Shown piece by piece: positions 1 to 10,100 of a stretch of DNA of 64,000 nt. The stretch is taken from positions 1,867,501 through 1,931,500 of the forward strand of contig JAIBBC010000001.1 of assembly GCA_019694875.1 (NCBI GenBank), read 5' to 3'. Made by a program: the position numbers and the translations under genes. The stretch's first letter is position 1, and each line of letters starts with the position of its first letter. Below the pieces are notes generated by a model that saw nothing but the letters and a program-made list of their open reading frames with translations, was not told where the DNA came from and ran no database searches. Source of the DNA: Cyclobacteriaceae bacterium. Lineage in GTDB: Bacteria > Bacteroidota > Bacteroidia > Cytophagales > Cyclobacteriaceae.

Positions 1-1455
1 AATCCGGATGCCAAGAAATACGGCAGCCAGATTACCGCAGACCAATTAAAAGAATACCTATCGATTATAGCATCGGATGCGCTGGAAGGCCGTGAAACCG
101 GTACCCGCGGACAAAAAATGGCTGCAGCATTTATTGCGGCACACTTTCAGGAACTGGGCTTTAAAGCCCCTGTTAATGGCAGCTACTATCAGCCCGTTGA
201 ACTGTACTCAAGTGTAACAGGTGAAGCTTATTTAAAAGTTGGCCAAACCAAGCTTGACAACTTCTCCGGAATTATTTACACCGGTTCTGCCGACACAGGT
301 GGTGAAATTTCGTTGCCCGTAGTTTTTCTGGGTTATGGATCTGAAGCCGAGTTCAATCAGGTTGATGTAAAAGACAAAGCAGTTGTCCTGCTGGCGAAAG
401 AGATGCGTATGCGTGGCAACCCGGTTGTTAAAATGGCGCAAGACAAGGGAGCAAAGTTAGTTATTGTTTGTGCGACCGAAACCCTGGCCGAATTCGACAA
501 TATGGCCGGTCAGTTCAAGAGCTTTATGGGCGGTGGCCGGTTGAGCTTATCTAAGCCTCAGGCAGGAAGCTCAATTGTAACGATGCTGGTTTCGCCTGTA
601 ACCGTTGAGAAGATTTTCAATACAACGATGGATAAGCTGAAGGCTGCTACCACAGCTGACGCAAAGAAGACTCCGTTAAAGAAATTCAAAGGTGCTAACG
701 TTCAGTATAAAGTTACAACGGAAGTAAAGACCACGTACTCCGACAACGTGTTGGGCTACCTGGAGGGAACCGACAAGAAGGATGAACTGGTAGTGGTTAC
801 TGCGCACTACGATCACATCGGTAAGCAAAGAAGCGGCTCAGGCGATATGATCAACAACGGTGCTGACGATGATGGTTCAGGAACAGTTTCTGTTCTTGCT
901 ATCGCAAAAGCATTTGCACAAGCTAAGAAAGAAGGTAAAGGTCCACGCAGAAGTATTTTGTTCATGACCGTAACCGGTGAAGAAAAAGGTTTGCTGGGTT
1001 CTGAATACTATTCTGAGCACCCGGTGTTCCCGCTGACCAGCACCGTAGTTGATTTAAACATCGACATGGTAGGCCGCAGAGACCCTCAGCACAAGGAAGG
1101 CACGTATGTTTATGTGATTGGTTCCGACAAGCTTTCGGCTGACCTGCATGAACTCAGCGAACGCGTAAATAAAGAAAATCTGAACATCGCGTTCGACTAC
1201 ACGTACAACGATCAGAACCACCCTGACCGCCTCTACTACCGCTCCGACCACTGGAACTTTGCGAAGAAGAACATTCCGATTGTTTTCTACTTCGATGGTA
1301 TCCATGAAGATTACCACAAGCCAAGTGATGAAGTGAGCAAAATTGAGTTTGACCTGATCGAGAAGCGCGCTCAAACTGTGTTTTACACCGCGTGGGAAAT
1401 TGCTAACCGCGACAATCGTTTGAAGGTAGATGAAGAAAAGAAGATCAAGGAGTAA
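1..1455 (+). CDS. M28 family metallopeptidase, 5' end outside window
   Basis: Secreted or periplasmic zinc aminopeptidase of the M28 family, which removes N-terminal residues from peptides. The frame is open from base 1 and the text before the first ATG (118) already matches the family (ASDALEGRETGTRG), so the true start lies upstream. The di-zinc ligand motifs are visible in order: TAHYDHIG, NNGADDDGSGT, TGEEKGLLGS (catalytic Glu pair), NIDMVGR and the C-terminal HEDYHKPSDE. A PA-like insert (FLGYGSEAEFNQVDVKDKAVVLL) precedes the catalytic part, as in many secreted M28 enzymes. The signal peptide would be in the missing part. The gene ends 25 bases before a bidirectional terminator shared with the convergent cystathionine synthase gene. 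The family is certain; the substrate is unknown. Confidence 0.93.
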   Translation, partial: NPDAKKYGSQITADQLKEYLSIIASDALEGRETGTRGQKMAAAFIAAHFQELGFKAPVNGSYYQPVELYSSVTGEAYLKVGQTKLDNFSGIIYTGSADTGGEISLPVVFLGYGSEAEFNQVDVKDKAVVLLAKEMRMRGNPVVKMAQDKGAKLVIVCATETLAEFDNMAGQFKSFMGGGRLSLSKPQAGSSIVTMLVSPVTVEKIFNTTMDKLKAATTADAKKTPLKKFKGANVQYKVTTEVKTTYSDNVLGYLEGTDKKDELVVVTAHYDHIGKQRSGSGDMINNGADDDGSGTVSVLAIAKAFAQAKKEGKGPRRSILFMTVTGEEKGLLGSEYYSEHPVFPLTSTVVDLNIDMVGRRDPQHKEGTYVYVIGSDKLSADLHELSERVNKENLNIAFDYTYNDQNHPDRLYYRSDHWNFAKKNIPIVFYFDGIHEDYHKPSDEVSKIEFDLIEKRAQTVFYTAWEIANRDNRLKVDEEKKIKE

Positions 1456-1473
1456 TCCAGACTGCTGATAAAA

Positions 1474-1507
1474 AGAAAACCCTGGCGATATCGTCAGGGT
1501 TTTTTTA
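1474..1507. terminator. Bidirectional rho-independent terminator
   Basis: The stem CCCTG (1480-1484) pairs with CAGGG (1495-1499), and flanking A and T runs extend it. A T run follows on the plus strand (1500-1506) and an A run precedes it, so it can stop both the M28 peptidase transcript and the convergent cystathionine synthase transcript. Confidence 0.8.
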
Positions 1508-1526
1508 TTGACTCTTTCGGTTGTGA

Positions 1527-2903
1527 CTATGAAGAAATCGCTTTCAATACATCGTGGCGGGTAATGATGTGCACTTTTTGATTTTCATCACGCACCAGCA
1601 CGGCTTTGTTTTCCTTGTTCAGGAATGACGAAAGCACATCGAGTGTACTGTCGGGCGCAACAAACTGCATCGGCTTATCCATCACTTCCGTGATCGCCTT
1701 ATTTTTCAATTCCGGGTCTTCCATGATTTTCTCCAGCAGCATCGATGAGCTTACGCTTCCAACGAAGTGTTCGCCTTCCGTTACCGGGATCTGGTCGATG
1801 CCCTCTTTGTTCATCAGCAGGATTGCTTCGCTTACCTTGGCTTTGTTAGCAACCGTGCACAACGAATCTTTTCCGTTCCGGCTTTGAATAATATCGCGGG
1901 CAGTAGACGCAAACATGCGCGTTTCCAGGAACCCGTGATCCTTCATCCAGTTGTCGTTATATACTTTAGCCAGATAGCGCGTGCCATGATCCGGCAACAG
2001 GATAACCATTACATCGTCTTGTTTGAGATGCTCTTTTGCATATTCCAGCGCTCCGTGTACCGCTGATCCGCTCGACCAGCCTACGAACATTCCCTCCTCA
2101 CGCGACAGCCTGCGGGTCATCAGGGCGCCATCCTTATCCGTCACTTTAATGAAACTATCGATCACACTGAAATCAACGTTTTTCGGAAGAATGTCTTCGC
2201 CAAATCCTTCTGTCAGGTAGGGATAGATTTCATTCTCATCGAAAATGCCTGTCTCTTTATATTTTTTAAATACCGAACCATAAGTGTCGATACCAACGGT
2301 AACGAGTTTCGGATTTTGCTCTTTCAGGAATTTTGCCGTACCGCACATCGAGCCTCCGGTTCCTACCGTGGCAACATAATGTGTGATCTTTCCTTCTGTT
2401 TGTTTCCAGATTTCCGGGCCTGTTGCCAGGTAGTGTGCTTTCGCGTTTGAAGGATTGTCGTACTGGTTCGGGTAAATCGAATTGGGAATTTCCTTATTCA
2501 GTTTTCGCGCGACTGAATAATATGAGCGTGGATCGTCAGGCGCTACGTTCGTCGGACAAACGATCACCTCAGCACCTACCGCACGTAAAATGTTGATCTT
2601 TTCCTGTGATTGTTTATCCGCCATGGTAAAAATGCAGCGATAACCTTTTGCGATCGCGGTCAGCGCAAGGCCCATTCCGGTATTTCCGGATGTTCCTTCA
2701 ATGATTGTTCCGCCCGGCTTTAAAATTCCGGCAGTTTCTGCGTCTTCAATCATTTTCAGCGCCATGCGGTCTTTCGTGGAGTTGCCGGGGTTGAAATATT
2801 CAACCTTGGCCAGCACGGTGCCGGGAATGCCTTTAAAAATTTTATTGAGTTTCACCATCGGGGTATTTCCAATGGTTTCTACGATTGAGTTATAGTAGTT
2901 CAT
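1527..2903 (-). CDS. Cystathionine beta-synthase / cysteine synthase with CBS domains
   Basis: PLP-dependent fold-type II enzyme that condenses serine (or O-acetylserine) with homocysteine or sulfide, in sulfur amino acid metabolism. The N-terminal motif ETIGNTPMVKLN is followed by the PLP lysine K44 in NSTKDRMAL and the phosphate-binding GTSGNTG loop at residues 70-76. At 458 aa it is longer than a plain cysteine synthase (about 310 aa). The extra C-terminal part (about residues 335-458) is a pair of CBS domains, as in eukaryotic-type cystathionine beta-synthase, and probably binds an adenosyl ligand. It ends at the terminator at 1474-1507. A perfect TAnnTTTG element lies just upstream. CysK-like versus CBS activity cannot be settled from sequence alone. 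Confidence 0.93.
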   Translation of the reverse strand: MNYYNSIVETIGNTPMVKLNKIFKGIPGTVLAKVEYFNPGNSTKDRMALKMIEDAETAGILKPGGTIIEGTSGNTGMGLALTAIAKGYRCIFTMADKQSQEKINILRAVGAEVIVCPTNVAPDDPRSYYSVARKLNKEIPNSIYPNQYDNPSNAKAHYLATGPEIWKQTEGKITHYVATVGTGGSMCGTAKFLKEQNPKLVTVGIDTYGSVFKKYKETGIFDENEIYPYLTEGFGEDILPKNVDFSVIDSFIKVTDKDGALMTRRLSREEGMFVGWSSGSAVHGALEYAKEHLKQDDVMVILLPDHGTRYLAKVYNDNWMKDHGFLETRMFASTARDIIQSRNGKDSLCTVANKAKVSEAILLMNKEGIDQIPVTEGEHFVGSVSSSMLLEKIMEDPELKNKAITEVMDKPMQFVAPDSTLDVLSSFLNKENKAVLVRDENQKVHIITRHDVLKAISS

Positions 2904-2919
2904 ACAGAAAGAAAGTGTA

Positions 2920-2927
2920 CAAACTTA
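2920..2927 (-). promoter_or_regulatory. Candidate -7 box for the cystathionine synthase gene
   Basis: On the minus strand this reads TAAGTTTG, a perfect match to the Bacteroidota -7 consensus TAnnTTTG, 17 bases before the ATG at 2903. No good -33 TTTG is found at 19-21 bases, so support is partial. Confidence 0.35.
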
Positions 2928-2954
2928 CGAAAAACCCGCAAAGCAGTTTTCAGA

Positions 2955-3878
2955 TCAGGCCACGCCTGCGAGGAGGTATAAAACGGCCATTCTTACGGCA
3001 ACTCCATTCTCAACCTGATCGAGAATGATGGAGTGCGCTGAATCGGCTGCATCGCTGCTTAATTCAACACCGCGATTGATCGGCCCCGGGTGCATCAGCA
3101 CGATTTCCTTTTTCAGGTTGTCGAGCATTTTTTTGTTAATACCGTAGTAGAGCGAGTATTCGCGCAGGGATGGAAAATATTTGATGTGTTGCCGTTCGAG
3201 CTGAATGCGAAGCACGTTTGCTACATCACACCAGTCGAGGGCCTTTTTTACATCGTATTCAATCAGCACGCCCAATTGATCGAGGAACTTAGGCAGGAGG
3301 GTAGGCGGTGCGCACACCATTACTTTTGCGCCAAGCTTTTGCAGCGCAAAGATGTTCGACAACGCAACGCGTGAGTGGAGAATGTCACCGATAATGGCAA
3401 TCTTTTTTCCCGTAACACTGCCGAGTTTTTCGCGGATCGAATATGCGTCAAGCAATGCCTGTGTCGGATGTTCGTGTGTTCCGTCACCTGCGTTAACAAT
3501 GTTTGCTTTGATGTGACGGGAGAGAAAATGCGGGGCTCCTGCGCTCGCATGCCGCATCACAATCATGTCGACCTTCATGGCCAGGATGTTGTTCACTGTG
3601 TCGAGCAGCGTTTCACCTTTTTTGACAGAACTGTTGGAAGCCGAGAAGTTAATCACATCGGCCGACAGGCGTTTCTGCGCAAGCTCGAACGAAAGTCGGG
3701 TGCGTGTTGAATTTTCAAAAAACACGTTGGCTATGGTTACATCACGCAGGGAAGGAACTTTTTTGATCGGGCGGTTGATGACCTGCTTGAAGTTATCGGC
3801 TGTTTCAAAAATAAGTTCTATGTCTTCGCGTGTGATGTCTTTAATTCCCAGCAAATGCTTTTGACTCAGTTTCGACAT
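2955..3878 (-). CDS. pyrB: Aspartate carbamoyltransferase catalytic subunit
   Basis: Cytosolic enzyme for the second step of de novo pyrimidine synthesis: carbamoyl phosphate plus aspartate gives N-carbamoylaspartate. It has the carbamoyl phosphate loop [11 protein letters not shown] (S57-R61), the [12 protein letters not shown] motif and the C-terminal [11 protein letters not shown] motif. Its 307 aa is the usual length for the catalytic chain. It follows pyrR by 4 bases, so the two genes are co-transcribed and probably translationally coupled. No pyrI regulatory chain is adjacent. Confidence 0.97.
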   Translation of the reverse strand: MSKLSQKHLLGIKDITREDIELIFETADNFKQVINRPIKKVPSLRDVTIANVFFENSTRTRLSFELAQKRLSADVINFSASNSSVKKGETLLDTVNNILAMKVDMIVMRHASAGAPHFLSRHIKANIVNAGDGTHEHPTQALLDAYSIREKLGSVTGKKIAIIGDILHSRVALSNIFALQKLGAKVMVCAPPTLLPKFLDQLGVLIEYDVKKALDWCDVANVLRIQLERQHIKYFPSLREYSLYYGINKKMLDNLKKEIVLMHPGPINRGVELSSDAADSAHSIILDQVENGVAVRMAVLYLLAGVA

Positions 3879-3882
3879 AGCA

Positions 3883-4422
3883 TCAATCCTTATTAATCAG
3901 CCAGATTTTATTGTTGTTACCTTTTTCCTCCAGCTCCACCAGCACTTTCTGTGAGGCGAGCGTATTCACGATTTTTCCGACATAATCCGGAGCGATCGGT
4001 AAATCGCGGTTATATTTTCTGTCGATCAGCACAAGTAATTCGACTTTTTCAGGCCGGCCAAATGAGATCATCGCATCCAGTGCAGCGCGCACCGTGCGGC
4101 CGGTGAACAATACATCGTCTACCAGCACAACTTTTTTACCCTCGATCACAAACGGAATTCTTGTTTCGGTCGCCTTCACAGGAATTTCCCTGCGCCTGTA
4201 ATCGTCACGATGAAATGTTGTGTCGAGCCAGCCCAACGGAATTGGCTTCCTGAGGATTTTTTCCAGTTTCTGATGGATGATTTCTGCCAGCAAAACACCG
4301 CGCGGCTGCAGGCCGATAATCACAGTTTCTGCGAAATCCTGATGATTTTCAATTAATTGCTGGCAAAGACGGCTTAGAGTGATGTCAAGAAGATCGGAAT
4401 CGAGAATTAGTTTCTTCTGCAT
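3883..4422 (-). CDS. pyrR: PyrR-type uracil phosphoribosyltransferase / pyrimidine regulator
   Basis: Type I phosphoribosyltransferase related to PyrR. In Firmicutes PyrR binds UMP and the pyr mRNA leader to cause attenuation, and it also makes UMP from uracil. The PRPP loop [13 protein letters not shown] is at residues 98-110, and the N-terminal part has the family pattern [15 protein letters not shown]. Its 179 aa is the normal PyrR length. It sits directly upstream of pyrB, which supports a pyrimidine role. The predicted leader before its own ATG is only about 10 bases, so no attenuator of the Bacillus kind is seen here. Whether it regulates anything in this organism is open. Confidence 0.92.
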   Translation of the reverse strand: MQKKLILDSDLLDITLSRLCQQLIENHQDFAETVIIGLQPRGVLLAEIIHQKLEKILRKPIPLGWLDTTFHRDDYRRREIPVKATETRIPFVIEGKKVVLVDDVLFTGRTVRAALDAMISFGRPEKVELLVLIDRKYNRDLPIAPDYVGKIVNTLASQKVLVELEEKGNNNKIWLINKD

Positions 4423-4432
4423 AAGCCGAACG

Positions 4433-4440
4433 CAAATATA
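4433..4440 (-). promoter_or_regulatory. Candidate -7 box for pyrR-pyrB
   Basis: The minus strand reads TATATTTG, a perfect TAnnTTTG match ending 11 bases before the pyrR ATG, in the 38-base gap after the upstream gene. The -33 element at the expected distance is poor. Confidence 0.4.
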
Positions 4441-4460
4441 CAGAAATATCAGACGCGTTG

Positions 4461-6017
4461 TTAATCGATCTTAACGCGGTTCACGTAAAAAATGTCTTTT
4501 ACTTTTCCGTCTTCGTATTTCACGGTCTGATATCCGTACATGTAAAAGTTGTTACCGAACCAGTGACGAATTCTGCCGTCTTTGCTGTCGGACCGGACGT
4601 AATCCCCGGGGTTATTCATTTTTACTTTTTGAGTTGACTCCGAAACCTCACCATCCTTAAGATTGATTTTTTTGATAATCAATTCGGCCTCTTTTTTATA
4701 CAGGAAATACAGATTGTCGTTGGTGAGATGGAAATCGGTGACCTGATTCAGTGTGGGCATGCGCAGATCGTTCATGTCGATACTGTAATCGGCAACCACA
4801 GAACCCGTTGCATCGAAGAGGATTACTTCCGATTGCACCGTTCTGATTTCCTGTGTGTTGTTCATGTTATCGCCATAATAGCGGGCATCGTTTGTGTTGT
4901 ACATTCCTGAACCAGGGTAATAAGGGCCATACATATTTCCATACGGGCTGTAGGCATAGGAATACGGACTATAATAACGGGGTGAATAATTTTCTTTGGA
5001 AGGAATGTATGTCTCCGCCAGCAGGATGAACCCTTTGTCATGTTCAAGAATGCTGTGAGGCACAATGTAGTTCGAGAAGTCAGCGTCACCGTTAGTTTCA
5101 ACGGCCTTTTCCGTTCGGGCTTTAATTTTTTCTGCTCGCTTAGGTTTCATGTGATCGAGGTAGTGTTGCATTTGACCCAGATACGTGAATTTTATTTCCT
5201 GTTCAGAAAAAGGATTTACAGGCACAGCATAGAACCCCGATGATTGACGTGCACCCGTGTTCCCCCATGTACCCAGGATCATCAGGTCATCACGCTTGAG
5301 ATTGCTGCTAATGCCGGTTTGGAGTGCGTGATTTTCAATCGAGATAACATCTTCAATTAACTGCTTCCCAAACGGGTCGAATGTTTGAAACACGATTTGA
5401 TTCTTATCGCGATTCTCGCGACTGATTAAAATAGTGTTGAATGTTTGATTTTCGTTCACACGCACGTCAACCAGTTCGGTGCGTTTTTTAAAAAATCCGG
5501 GAATGATTTTAAAGTTCTTATTAGAAGGAGTGTAGATGAATACACCCGGTTCTTCGCCCACATCGCCTCCGAAAATGAAATTCTCCCCGCATTTATTGAA
5601 GTGGGTGAGGTTAATCTTGAGATCGGTCGCCACTTTTAACCGTTGCTGCTCAAATGATGAAAGGTTAACAGAAATAATTTCCATGTCGCCCCGCATTTCG
5701 TTTTTGATGAACAGGAAGTGAACAAAACCGTTTGAGTGTTCATAACCCGCCAGGTTACCCTGATTGTCTACCTCTAACTCCAGTGTTTTGCGTGTAGTTG
5801 CTGTTGAATCCAGCAGAATGAGTTCCCAGATGCGATTACGGTCGTTGAATTTGAATTTTTTTCGGAATAACGCGAGCCCATCTTCTTTCAATGGAATGAT
5901 TGTGAAGTCTTCATCGCTGTGGCGCTGAACAATTTCGTTGCGCTCCATTTGCTGCACCTGAGCATAAACACCGGTGAGAGATACAATACACCAGATGAGC
6001 AATGTTATTCGAAGCAT
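4461..6017 (-). CDS. Secreted protein of unknown function with Tyr/Pro/Gly-rich segment
   Basis: I do not recognise this 518-aa protein. It begins with a hydrophobic signal peptide (LRITLLIWCIVSLTGVYAQ), so it is exported. The body alternates short strands with charged turns in a way that resembles a beta-propeller or other all-beta fold, but no repeat motif is firm. Near residues 345-390 there is a low-complexity stretch full of Tyr, Pro and Gly (such as SPYSYAYSPYGNMYGPYYPG), probably a flexible linker. It lies 27 bases after the EVE-domain gene and 38 bases before pyrR, all on the minus strand. Confidence 0.8.
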   Translation of the reverse strand: MLRITLLIWCIVSLTGVYAQVQQMERNEIVQRHSDEDFTIIPLKEDGLALFRKKFKFNDRNRIWELILLDSTATTRKTLELEVDNQGNLAGYEHSNGFVHFLFIKNEMRGDMEIISVNLSSFEQQRLKVATDLKINLTHFNKCGENFIFGGDVGEEPGVFIYTPSNKNFKIIPGFFKKRTELVDVRVNENQTFNTILISRENRDKNQIVFQTFDPFGKQLIEDVISIENHALQTGISSNLKRDDLMILGTWGNTGARQSSGFYAVPVNPFSEQEIKFTYLGQMQHYLDHMKPKRAEKIKARTEKAVETNGDADFSNYIVPHSILEHDKGFILLAETYIPSKENYSPRYYSPYSYAYSPYGNMYGPYYPGSGMYNTNDARYYGDNMNNTQEIRTVQSEVILFDATGSVVADYSIDMNDLRMPTLNQVTDFHLTNDNLYFLYKKEAELIIKKINLKDGEVSESTQKVKMNNPGDYVRSDSKDGRIRHWFGNNFYMYGYQTVKYEDGKVKDIFYVNRVKID

Positions 6018-6044
6018 ATAACTTAAAACGCTTTTTTGACTTGA

Positions 6045-6449
6045 TTATTTTCCTTCGCTCAGGGCAAGGATCATGTCGAATTCTTCGGGCTTAACCGGCT
6101 GAACCGATAATCTCGAAACCCGAACCAATACCATGTCTGCAAGTTTTTTAGTGGCTTTCACTGCGGCCAGCGTAACAGGATTCTTGAGTTTTTTGTCTAC
6201 CCCAAGGTCCACAACCAGCCATTCTTTGTCTTTCGGATCGGGATAAGCTTCTTTCAGCACTTTTGAAATGCCGATAACAGCCTTGTCATCTCCGCTGTGA
6301 TAGATAAAGGCCAGGTCGCCTTTTTTCATCGCCTTCAGGTTATTACGCGCCTGAAAATTCCGTACCCCATCCCACGTGGTTTTTTTGTCTTTTACCAGGT
6401 CATCCCATGAGTAGGTACCGGGTTCTGTTTTTACGAGCCAGTAGTTCAT
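6045..6449 (-). CDS. EVE domain-containing protein
   Basis: Small (134 aa) cytosolic protein that is almost entirely one EVE domain, a PUA-like fold. It starts with the typical MNYWLVKTEPGTYSWDDLV and continues with TWDGVRNFQARNNLKAMKKGDLAFIYHSG, both hallmarks of the family. EVE domains are known to bind modified bases in DNA or RNA, and some are parts of restriction systems. Stand-alone forms of this size are widespread and their natural ligand is mostly unknown. No restriction gene is nearby, so a housekeeping nucleic-acid role is more likely. It lies 9 bases downstream of the small secreted protein gene. Confidence 0.93.
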   Translation of the reverse strand: MNYWLVKTEPGTYSWDDLVKDKKTTWDGVRNFQARNNLKAMKKGDLAFIYHSGDDKAVIGISKVLKEAYPDPKDKEWLVVDLGVDKKLKNPVTLAAVKATKKLADMVLVRVSRLSVQPVKPEEFDMILALSEGK

Positions 6450-6458
6450 AGCGGTAAA

Positions 6459-7097
6459 TTATAAATTTTTGAGGATGAATATAATGCGATCCCGGTCAGC
6501 ATTTTTCAGTTTTTTGAACTCACTGATTTTTTCTTTTGGTACACCGCCTGTTTTGTCCAGTTTCCTGAGAAGGTCTTTTGAGTCCGCAAAAGTTAATGCA
6601 TAGGGCTTGGTCATCTCGTATTGCCACAAGCGGTCGAAGTAGTCGTTGGTAGCTGCCTGATACCCATTACCCGGAGTTCCCTTTTTGATTTTGACGCGGT
6701 GCGTGATATAAACGGCATGTGCAGAATCTTCATACAATGTTTGCATAAAGACCGAATTAATAAATTTGAATTCTGCCACCGAATCGGCCGTAACCTGAAT
6801 TTTTACTTTTTTGATACGTGTGGGGTTGACCGTGTAATTAACATGCTCCAGCCTAATCAACAGCTGGTTGTTGTACAGATCAAGATTTACCGGAGCAGCG
6901 GTTTCCTGCTGACCGTAAAACACCTTCCCGCTTTTGAAGTCTTCGAAAAGATTGGGATTACCATCAACCGGTTTTTCATCCGTTGACAGCAGCCCGCTGT
7001 TGTTACTCCTTTTCGGATCCAATACATCAAACAGGGTCTGCGAATAGCATGCGACAGCAGACAGAATAAAGTAAAACAGAATCAACAGCTTCTTCAT
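6459..7097 (-). CDS. Secreted protein of unknown function
   Basis: Protein of 212 aa with a clear signal peptide (KKLLILFYFILSAVACYSQ), probably cleaved after the Gln. The start is placed at the second ATG (7097), which begins MKKLL; an ATG two codons upstream (7103) is equally possible. The mature part has an Asp/Asn-rich N-terminus, then a mixed alpha/beta region with no motif I recognise. It sits between the T9SS subtilase (13 bases upstream) and the EVE gene, probably in one transcript. Confidence 0.75.
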   Translation of the reverse strand: MKKLLILFYFILSAVACYSQTLFDVLDPKRSNNSGLLSTDEKPVDGNPNLFEDFKSGKVFYGQQETAAPVNLDLYNNQLLIRLEHVNYTVNPTRIKKVKIQVTADSVAEFKFINSVFMQTLYEDSAHAVYITHRVKIKKGTPGNGYQAATNDYFDRLWQYEMTKPYALTFADSKDLLRKLDKTGGVPKEKISEFKKLKNADRDRIIFILKNL

Positions 7098-7110
7098 ACA
7101 CAAAGTCAGT

Positions 7111-10100
7111 TTAATTTTTCTTCAGCACTCTGGCCTGCCCGACCACCTTATTCCTTTCTGTCACGAATTTCAGAATGTACATGCCGTCCGACAGCCCGGA
7201 GAAATCCATTTTATAAGCATCGTTCGATACGGTGAAGCCCACGACAAATCTTTTACCCAGCATATCATATGCATAAATGCTGATGATGCGGTCGATTGAT
7301 GAAAAATAAGCAACGCCTTGGGTTGGATTGGGAAACACCCGGAGCGACCGAATGCTAGTAAACATCTCTGTGCCGGTAATTACAAAATCATCCGACTCCC
7401 GATTGCACGTTTCGTCAAACGTGAGCACCGAGTAGTTGCCAGGTTCATCCGTGTAAACAATGTAGCGCAGTGTTTCCCCCGGAATAACCTCATGGTTCAA
7501 TAACCATTGATAGGAGGGTGACTGAACAAAACTGTATAACCGGTCTTCGTTAAACACAAGGTGATTGAAGGGCAGGGTATTGACAACCACCGGAATGGTC
7601 ACTTCATACATTTCTGTCGTTGCTCCCTTGGAAATCTCCAGTCTGACTTGCAGACTTTCGGAATCTTCAATTTTATAATGGACTTTTTGAGCTGTAGATA
7701 CCTCGTTGTTATTGATGAACCAGTGCAATTCATCGGGATTCCCGAAGCTTGTATTGGTGAGGTATAGGTAAGAACCTTCACAGTTGTACTGGAATGAAAA
7801 GTCAGCTAATAGAATATTATCGCATGTTGTTGGAATCCATCCGGGACTATTAACGAGTACGGAACTGCCCACCGCGAAAACAGAACTTCCGGTAAAATTC
7901 ACGTTGGTGATTACCAGATTATCCGAACACAAGCGGTAATTACCCGGAACAGTAATGGTTCCGTTATTGACACCTTCGTTTTGAATGGTGATCGGGTTGC
8001 CGGATGTAGACTGAAGAACCAGTGCATCGGTTAGAGTTAAAGTTTTATCAGATTCGATAAGTATTGAAGAACCTGCACCGAGTTCCAAATTATTAACTAA
8101 CACATCATCATGAACTGAAACAATGCCCTGTCCGGAGATGTGTGCAATTGAACCAGCCTCGTTAATGATAACCTGCGTATTTGCCAGGATCAACTCACCT
8201 GCAAAACTTTCCGATCCCAAATTGAGCGTAACATCATGTGCTATTTGGATAAGCGAAGCATCGTTTGAAACCACAGACGTTCCATTCAGCAGGTTGATTT
8301 CCAATGGTTGACTGCTCGTGAGCTCTGTGCCCGTAAGGTTTATCGATTTTGCTTCACCAGCCTGATCTGTTATTGAGTTTGTCTGAATGGTTAACCCCGA
8401 CAGATCGACCTCGCCTGCTTCAAGTGTAAGTGAATTTACCTGCACATCCTTTGCAAATTTCCAGGTTGAAGCGCCATTAAAATGAAGATTCAAATTTGTC
8501 AGGTTAGGTTGTGCTGTATTGAAGGTATAGTTACCTCCGTCACCTATCATACTAAATGTTCCGGAAGTTGAAACGGATAATGAGCTTCCGGTAACCAATA
8601 CATTCTCATATATCGAAAGCTTCTGGTTGTTCAGGCTCAGATTGAAATCTTTTGAGGTTAGCCAATAAAGTGAGTAACATGATGAAGAACCTGTCAGCGT
8701 AATGGTTGCTCCATTCGTGGAAGAAGAATTTTCATCAAAGATAACGCGGTCGTCAGCCGTAGGGACTGCGTCAGCTGCAGACCCCCCTGAAGTCAGTGAC
8801 CAATGCGTGGGAGAATTCCAGTTGCCGCTTCCCCCTATCCAATAATATGTTACATGCTGATCGGTCGTTGAAGTATAGGTCAGGATCAGCGAAAAATTTT
8901 GTGTGTTATTAGCGAGCTGGTTTTTGTGGGATATTCGCAGATAGTACTTAATAGGCTGAGGCGAGTCGAACTCAATTTTTTCAACGTTATCGCGAAAGTT
9001 GTTTCCCCGCGTAGCAGCGGCATTCGGACTTGCAGGATTCAGAATCCATGGTAATTGTTCGTTCCCGTTATCATCCACAATCTTCATGTCGAGATCATTA
9101 ATGAGCATCAACGTGGTTGGATTAAGCGAAGCAGGCGGATTATTTCCTGCCGGGTCGGTCCAAACAAGTGTTGCTGTAATTTTTTGATTTTCTGCCGGAA
9201 GCAGCTCCAGTTCAAATGTCTGGTTGCTGGCGAGCGTTGATTCTATTAATCGGGTATTGATGTCATCTTTCGACAGGATGACTTTTGCCGCTGCTTCAAC
9301 ATCCAGCAAACCCCAGCCGAAGCGGTAATCCGGCCCGGGTTGAGAGCCTGCTTCTTTTGCTGTGTGAATTGCGAGTGCTTTAAGTGTAGCAGCCCGCATG
9401 TAACTTTGATTGAGTTGTTGATAAAGCTGCTGAAGCAGAGTTAACGAGCCGGTAACTACCGGTGACGACATCGAAGTTCCATCGAGCATGCCGTATGAAG
9501 TGGTGGAGGTGGCCGTTGATGAAAAGATGTTAACACCCGGTGCACAAATGTCCGGCTTTATTCTTCCGTCATCGGTGGGTCCCCACGAACTAAAGGAACT
9601 CATGACTACGCTTGCCGGTCCCGTATAGGTGGTTGCGATTTTATTCACCGCACCTACCGTAATGATATTTTTGGCGTTGCCATAGGTTGAAATGGAATTG
9701 AAATCATTGTCCGGTGGGCGTGAGCCATCCCCGGTATCTGCGCGATCGTTTCCGGCTGATTTTACAATTGTATAGTAAGGTGCTGAAAAACACAGGTTAT
9801 CCCACGCGCGTGCGCGGGAATCATAAAACCCGAATTTGTAGTCTTCGGTAGTACTAATGGAAGGATCACCTGCCCAATCCCAACCCGTTCCGTTCCATTC
9901 CCATCCGGTTACGGTGCCATACGAGTGATTTGAAAAAAGTAGTGTAGTCTGGTCGGGTTTTGCTACCGCAATCATTTCTGTGAGGTCGTTCGAAAAGTCG
10001 TAAGAGAACGCGGTTGCATTTGGCGCCATTCCTTTTGCTGATGCATTGATGCCCGATGCCAGAATAGTTCCGGTAACATGCGTAGCGTGCGTACTCAGAT

